This document shows, one piece after another, positions 14,242-17,016 of a stretch of DNA of 17,016 nucleotides. Source of the DNA: TMED27 sp964351195 (GTDB taxonomy: Bacteria > Pseudomonadota > Alphaproteobacteria > Micavibrionales > Micavibrionaceae); the NCBI GenBank assembly GCA_964351195.1, contig CAYGNI010000034.1:1-17016 (forward strand). The letters run 5' to 3'. The notes under the pieces were generated by a model that ran no database searches, had not been told where the DNA came from, and worked only from the letters and a program-made list of their open reading frames with translations. Numbering within the stretch: the stretch's first letter is position 1; each line of letters begins with the position of its first letter. The position numbers and the translations under genes are program-made.

Positions 14242-14902
14242 GTTTCATTTCTCCTTTATGGGGGATAGCGCGCAAGACATTGGCAAAGAGGCGGAAAGTG
14301 TTTTGCGCCACCTCGATAATTGCGGCCTGATCTTCGGGATCGGTGATTTTATTCACCGTTTCCTCAAAGAATTTCATGTGGCTGATATCCAGCTCGCCGT
14401 GGGAATAGAGATAAGAAAACGCCTTTTTAGGCAGGCCGAGCTTGTCCTTGACGGCATCCGCACCCTTATTGGCAATCTGCGTAGACGTGCTTTCCAGCAT
14501 GAAGACCATGCCCAGAAAACCAACCGGATTTTTACGGGTGATATAATCGTAATTATAAGCAATCAGGACTTGCGTCTCCAGATTGGGAACGGCATTGCGA
14601 GCCGCTTCCTTATCACCGCCTGCGGCCTCGATATCGTTCAGGATCCATTCCTCATGGCCGACTTCTTCTTCCTGATATTCGATGATCGCCTTATGCAGCC
14701 ATTTTTTCGATTGGAGCAGTTTTGATCCCATCGTCATCAGAAATGGTACTGTGTGCGATACGTGATGATAGGCCTCGGTGAGATAAGCGATATAGGTTTC
14801 ACGGCTTATATCGCCCTTCATGCCATCCGTCAGCTGCGGCACCGTATAAAGTCCATTGCGTGCGCTTTCTGTTTCTTTAACCAGCGTGTTGTAAAAACTC
14901 AT
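14231..14902 (-). CDS. Haem-oxygenase-like diiron (HDO/TenA-like) oxidase candidate
   Basis: This 223-residue all-helical protein belongs to the iron-containing redox enzyme group often mislabelled TenA or PqqC-like. Possible metal ligands sit on three helices: Glu43 (LTEAYHHV), Glu79/Glu80/His83 (EEEVGHEEW), Glu137 (MLEST), and Asp172/His175 (HGELDISH). Their spacing resembles that of the diiron oxidase UndA, from memory. Characterised relatives perform oxygen-dependent chemistry such as fatty acid decarboxylation, N-oxygenation or C-C cleavage. The start is ATG 14902, with AAGGAG 7 nt upstream; the longer frame to 14920 runs further into the ligase gene. It overlaps the ligase by 26 nt and the SDR by 11 nt. 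An activated fatty or amino acid is a plausible substrate, but this is inference. Confidence 0.85.
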   Translation of the reverse strand: MSFYNTLVKETESARNGLYTVPQLTDGMKGDISRETYIAYLTEAYHHVSHTVPFLMTMGSKLLQSKKWLHKAIIEYQEEEVGHEEWILNDIEAAGGDKEAARNAVPNLETQVLIAYNYDYITRKNPVGFLGMVFMLESTSTQIANKGADAVKDKLGLPKKAFSYLYSHGELDISHMKFFEETVNKITDPEDQAAIIEVAQNTFRLFANVLRAIPHKGEMKHAA

Positions 14903-16247
14903 GGGTTTTCTCCTTTTCATTGTTTTGGGTATAGAGGGTTAAAATTTGATCGCGGCGCGGGCGGCCTGTGCCGGTAAGCGTACCGTCCTCCACCGTGAAG
15001 GGGGTAACAACTTGAAAGTCTTTGACTTGCGCATAATCAGGAAGCGTTTTATTCGCGGCCTGAATGGCGGCCTCAATATTGACATCGGAAGACGCAGGAA
15101 CGACAAAAGCGCTTAAACTGGGCTGTGCATCGCCATAGACAAGAGCTTGCGCAACAGCGGGCTGAGTGAGCAAGATAGCCTCAACCCATTCCGGCGACAC
15201 ATTACGCCCGTATGAGGTAATCAGGATATTTTTCTTCCGCCCTGTAACGGACAGAAAACCACCATCATCCAGTTGACCAAGATCGCCCGTGTTAAACACA
15301 TGTGGTGCATCTTCGCCGACATACCCAAAAAAGCCCGGCTCTTTAATCTGGATTTCGCCGTCAATAATATGGGCTTTCACATGCGGCAACAATTTTCCAA
15401 CGCTGCCGGGTTTATCATGGTGCGGCGTATTCAATGAAACTACGGATGCACATTCCGACAGGCCGTATCCTTCATAAACGGGCAAGTCCATCGCGCGCGC
15501 CTGCTGGACCAGCGCCGGACCAACTTTTGATCCACCCACGGCGATAAATTTTAAATGTGGTAACTGGCGATGAACCACAACTTGCGCCATCAGAGTCCGC
15601 AGGATTTCCGGAACTAAAATCGCGGAATTGGCACCAGTGTTTTTTAAAACCTCATGTACATTATCGTAATTCTGGCCAAAGGTTTGAAGGCCTGAAAGAT
15701 TAATCGTGCATCCCGCCATCAACGCCGCATAAACCCCGGCGACGTTTTCCAGCAGCACCGCCAGCGGCAAGACACAGGCATGGGTGCCGACAAATTGATC
15801 GCCCAACACCTCAACAATGCTGCTGGCTACATTCTCCATTGCTGATTTTGGCAGGCAGACACCTTTTGGTGTTCCGGTCGTGCCCGACGTAAAGGTCACT
15901 TTCGCCGTTCCTATCGGCAAAACATCCTCTCTCCCCGTGCCGGTATCGCGCAGTCCTTCAGGGGACAGGAGATGCGAAATACCGGCAGAGTGGAGGAGAT
16001 GAGAAACTTGTTCTTTGGTAAAAAATGGCGGTACGGGAACGCAAGGGATTTCAGCTTTTAACGCCGCCAGATCCCACAACACCCAGTCTACGGAATTATC
16101 CAGCGCAATCCCCAGAACAGAAACGCCATAGAGTGCATCCATGCGAGTCTGAATTTCATGCTCCAGATCACCATAAGATACGGCCCGCTTTTCATCGCGC
16201 AGGGCAATTTTGTCTGGATTGTGCTTTTGAATATGCTCGAATACCAT
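14877..16247 (-). CDS. AMP-binding ligase (acyl/aryl-CoA synthetase-like)
   Basis: This 456-residue adenylate-forming enzyme has the P-loop-like TSGTTGTPKGV (120-130), the YGLSE motif (261-265), the NTGDLG aspartate (Asp322) and the hinge GRKKN followed by ITSYGRNVSPEWVE (336-355). It is shorter than usual long-chain synthetases. The C-terminal motif reads LTGTGRPRR, so an Arg (about 429) occupies the usual catalytic Lys position. It may therefore be a slow or altered adenylase, or this may be normal for its subgroup. The start is ATG 16247, overlapping the upstream stop as TGATG; TTG 16250 is unlikely. It would activate a carboxylic acid for the neighbouring enzymes, with transfer to CoA, a carrier or an amine; no carrier protein gene is visible. 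Confidence 0.9.
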   Translation of the reverse strand: MVFEHIQKHNPDKIALRDEKRAVSYGDLEHEIQTRMDALYGVSVLGIALDNSVDWVLWDLAALKAEIPCVPVPPFFTKEQVSHLLHSAGISHLLSPEGLRDTGTGREDVLPIGTAKVTFTSGTTGTPKGVCLPKSAMENVASSIVEVLGDQFVGTHACVLPLAVLLENVAGVYAALMAGCTINLSGLQTFGQNYDNVHEVLKNTGANSAILVPEILRTLMAQVVVHRQLPHLKFIAVGGSKVGPALVQQARAMDLPVYEGYGLSECASVVSLNTPHHDKPGSVGKLLPHVKAHIIDGEIQIKEPGFFGYVGEDAPHVFNTGDLGQLDDGGFLSVTGRKKNILITSYGRNVSPEWVEAILLTQPAVAQALVYGDAQPSLSAFVVPASSDVNIEAAIQAANKTLPDYAQVKDFQVVTPFTVEDGTLTGTGRPRRDQILTLYTQNNEKEKTHEFLQHAG

Positions 16248-16993
16248 CAACTCTGATCCCCCTTATAATGCAAACGGGGAAACAGGCGCGGACGGTAATC
16301 CGTATATTCCGCACCAAGCTGTTTTTGCAGGCGTTTATAACCTTGCTCAACCGAACCGGAAATCACATGTGGCTGGGTGTCATAATATGTGCCCCAATTC
16401 TCGCCGTCTGATAAAAGCAAAGCCGGATCGGCTTTCGCATGAAGTTTCGGCTGCAAACCCATCTGGCGGAAACGGCGCTGAAGAAAATCTGTGCTGGTGA
16501 CAACGGCTTGCGTAAACCCTCTGTAATTTAAGTAAGCCGCCAGCGCGGCAAACAGATATAAAGACGCACCACCGCCTTCCGAAGCCAAATTGCCGATCTC
16601 AACAATTTGAACGCGGGGGCATTGCAAAACCTGCTCAACCGGCGCATCAAGATATTGCTCTAGAAAAAGCGGCTCATTCACCGCAGGCCGAAGCCCGGTC
16701 GCTGCCAGAATTTGCCCGGCCTCATCACGAACGCTCATCAATACGGGATAATGCACATGAATATGGGCGCCATAGGCCTTCGCATAAATATCGGTGATAA
16801 AATGCTCAACCGCTTTCCGGTCTTTGGAAAAAGCCGGGACAATCGACACGGTGGAGGGCTTTGCACGCAAAGCGCTGAGCATCCCGTCTTTCCTGAAAGA
16901 CAAATGCCCTGTCTGTAATCCGTTCTCGCTATAAGCCAAATTCAACAACAAAGAATGCCTTTCATATCGTGACATTCTTCGAGTCTGCCCCAT
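16247..16993 (-). CDS. Thermostable hemolysin family (GNAT-like) protein, 5' end near the window edge
   Basis: The protein has about 248 residues from ATG 16993. It matches the thermostable hemolysin family (T_hemolysin): LFLEQYLDAPVEQVL (about 109-123), VQIVEIGNLAS (128-138), ALAAYLNYRGFTQAVVTST, a KADPALL stretch and WGTYYDTQP (200-208). The fold is related to GNAT acyltransferases and autoinducer synthases, so an acyl transfer role is at least as likely as a lytic one. There is no signal peptide, which argues against a secreted toxin. Starts at 16993 or 16975 are possible, and the frame stays open to the window edge, so the true start could be further out. The stop overlaps the ligase start, making this the first visible gene of the operon. 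Confidence 0.85.
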   Translation of the reverse strand: MGQTRRMSRYERHSLLLNLAYSENGLQTGHLSFRKDGMLSALRAKPSTVSIVPAFSKDRKAVEHFITDIYAKAYGAHIHVHYPVLMSVRDEAGQILAATGLRPAVNEPLFLEQYLDAPVEQVLQCPRVQIVEIGNLASEGGGASLYLFAALAAYLNYRGFTQAVVTSTDFLQRRFRQMGLQPKLHAKADPALLLSDGENWGTYYDTQPHVISGSVEQGYKRLQKQLGAEYTDYRPRLFPRLHYKGDQS

Positions 16994-17016
16994 CAACCTG
17001 AAGCGAAACTGAAGGG

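Noticed and set aside
14240..14725. A 161-residue plus-strand open frame opposite the diiron protein gene
   Set aside because: It is a shadow of a conserved gene; the translation shows no family features.
1..17016. CRISPR array or insertion sequence
   Set aside because: No regularly spaced repeats and no transposase or terminal inverted repeats were seen anywhere in the window.

Overview
The window looks like alphaproteobacterial chromosome carrying a mobile element. The clues are a tRNA-Trp 3' end, a large serine recombinase coupled to a DUF2924 gene, and an OmpR-type two-component system; no marker fixes the genus. It falls into two blocks that differ by eye in base composition: an AT-richer accessory block (about 56-10,020) and a more GC-rich, tightly packed operon (about 10,024 to the right edge).

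Accessory block. Next to the tRNA-Trp are repeats of the half-site CAGGGAAT, then a minus-strand recombinase module: a DUF6119/TIGR04141-like protein, DUF2924 and the serine recombinase, read in that order. A divergent non-coding stretch of about 350 bp (3902-4250) contains nested and mutually exclusive inverted repeats and ends in a strong intrinsic terminator; it may encode a structured RNA. Plus-strand genes follow: a zinc-ribbon membrane protein, a ParB-domain DNA methyltransferase and a DUF5681 protein, the last two typical of phages. The rest of the block is one minus-strand gene string (9847 to 6710): three small exported proteins (a YHYH-like protein, an acidic protein and a Cys-rich lipoprotein), a KTSC-domain protein, an McrA-type HNH nuclease with an SRA-like N-terminal domain (probable type IV restriction enzyme), and a three-helix membrane protein of unknown function. 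The block therefore combines integration, modification and restriction functions, as in a defence-bearing island or a decayed prophage.

Operon block. Nine minus-strand genes are packed with overlaps or gaps of at most 16 nt: a thermostable-hemolysin-family (GNAT-like) protein, an AMP-binding ligase, a haem-oxygenase-like diiron protein, a short-chain dehydrogenase, a DoxX-like membrane protein, an exported TPR protein, a response regulator, a histidine kinase and a DUF423 membrane protein. The first four look like a small pathway that activates an acid (probably fatty), transfers or modifies it, and then oxidises and reduces it; the kinase-regulator pair may control it. This operon is the best candidate for a poorly described system in the window. 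No product can be named from sequence alone.
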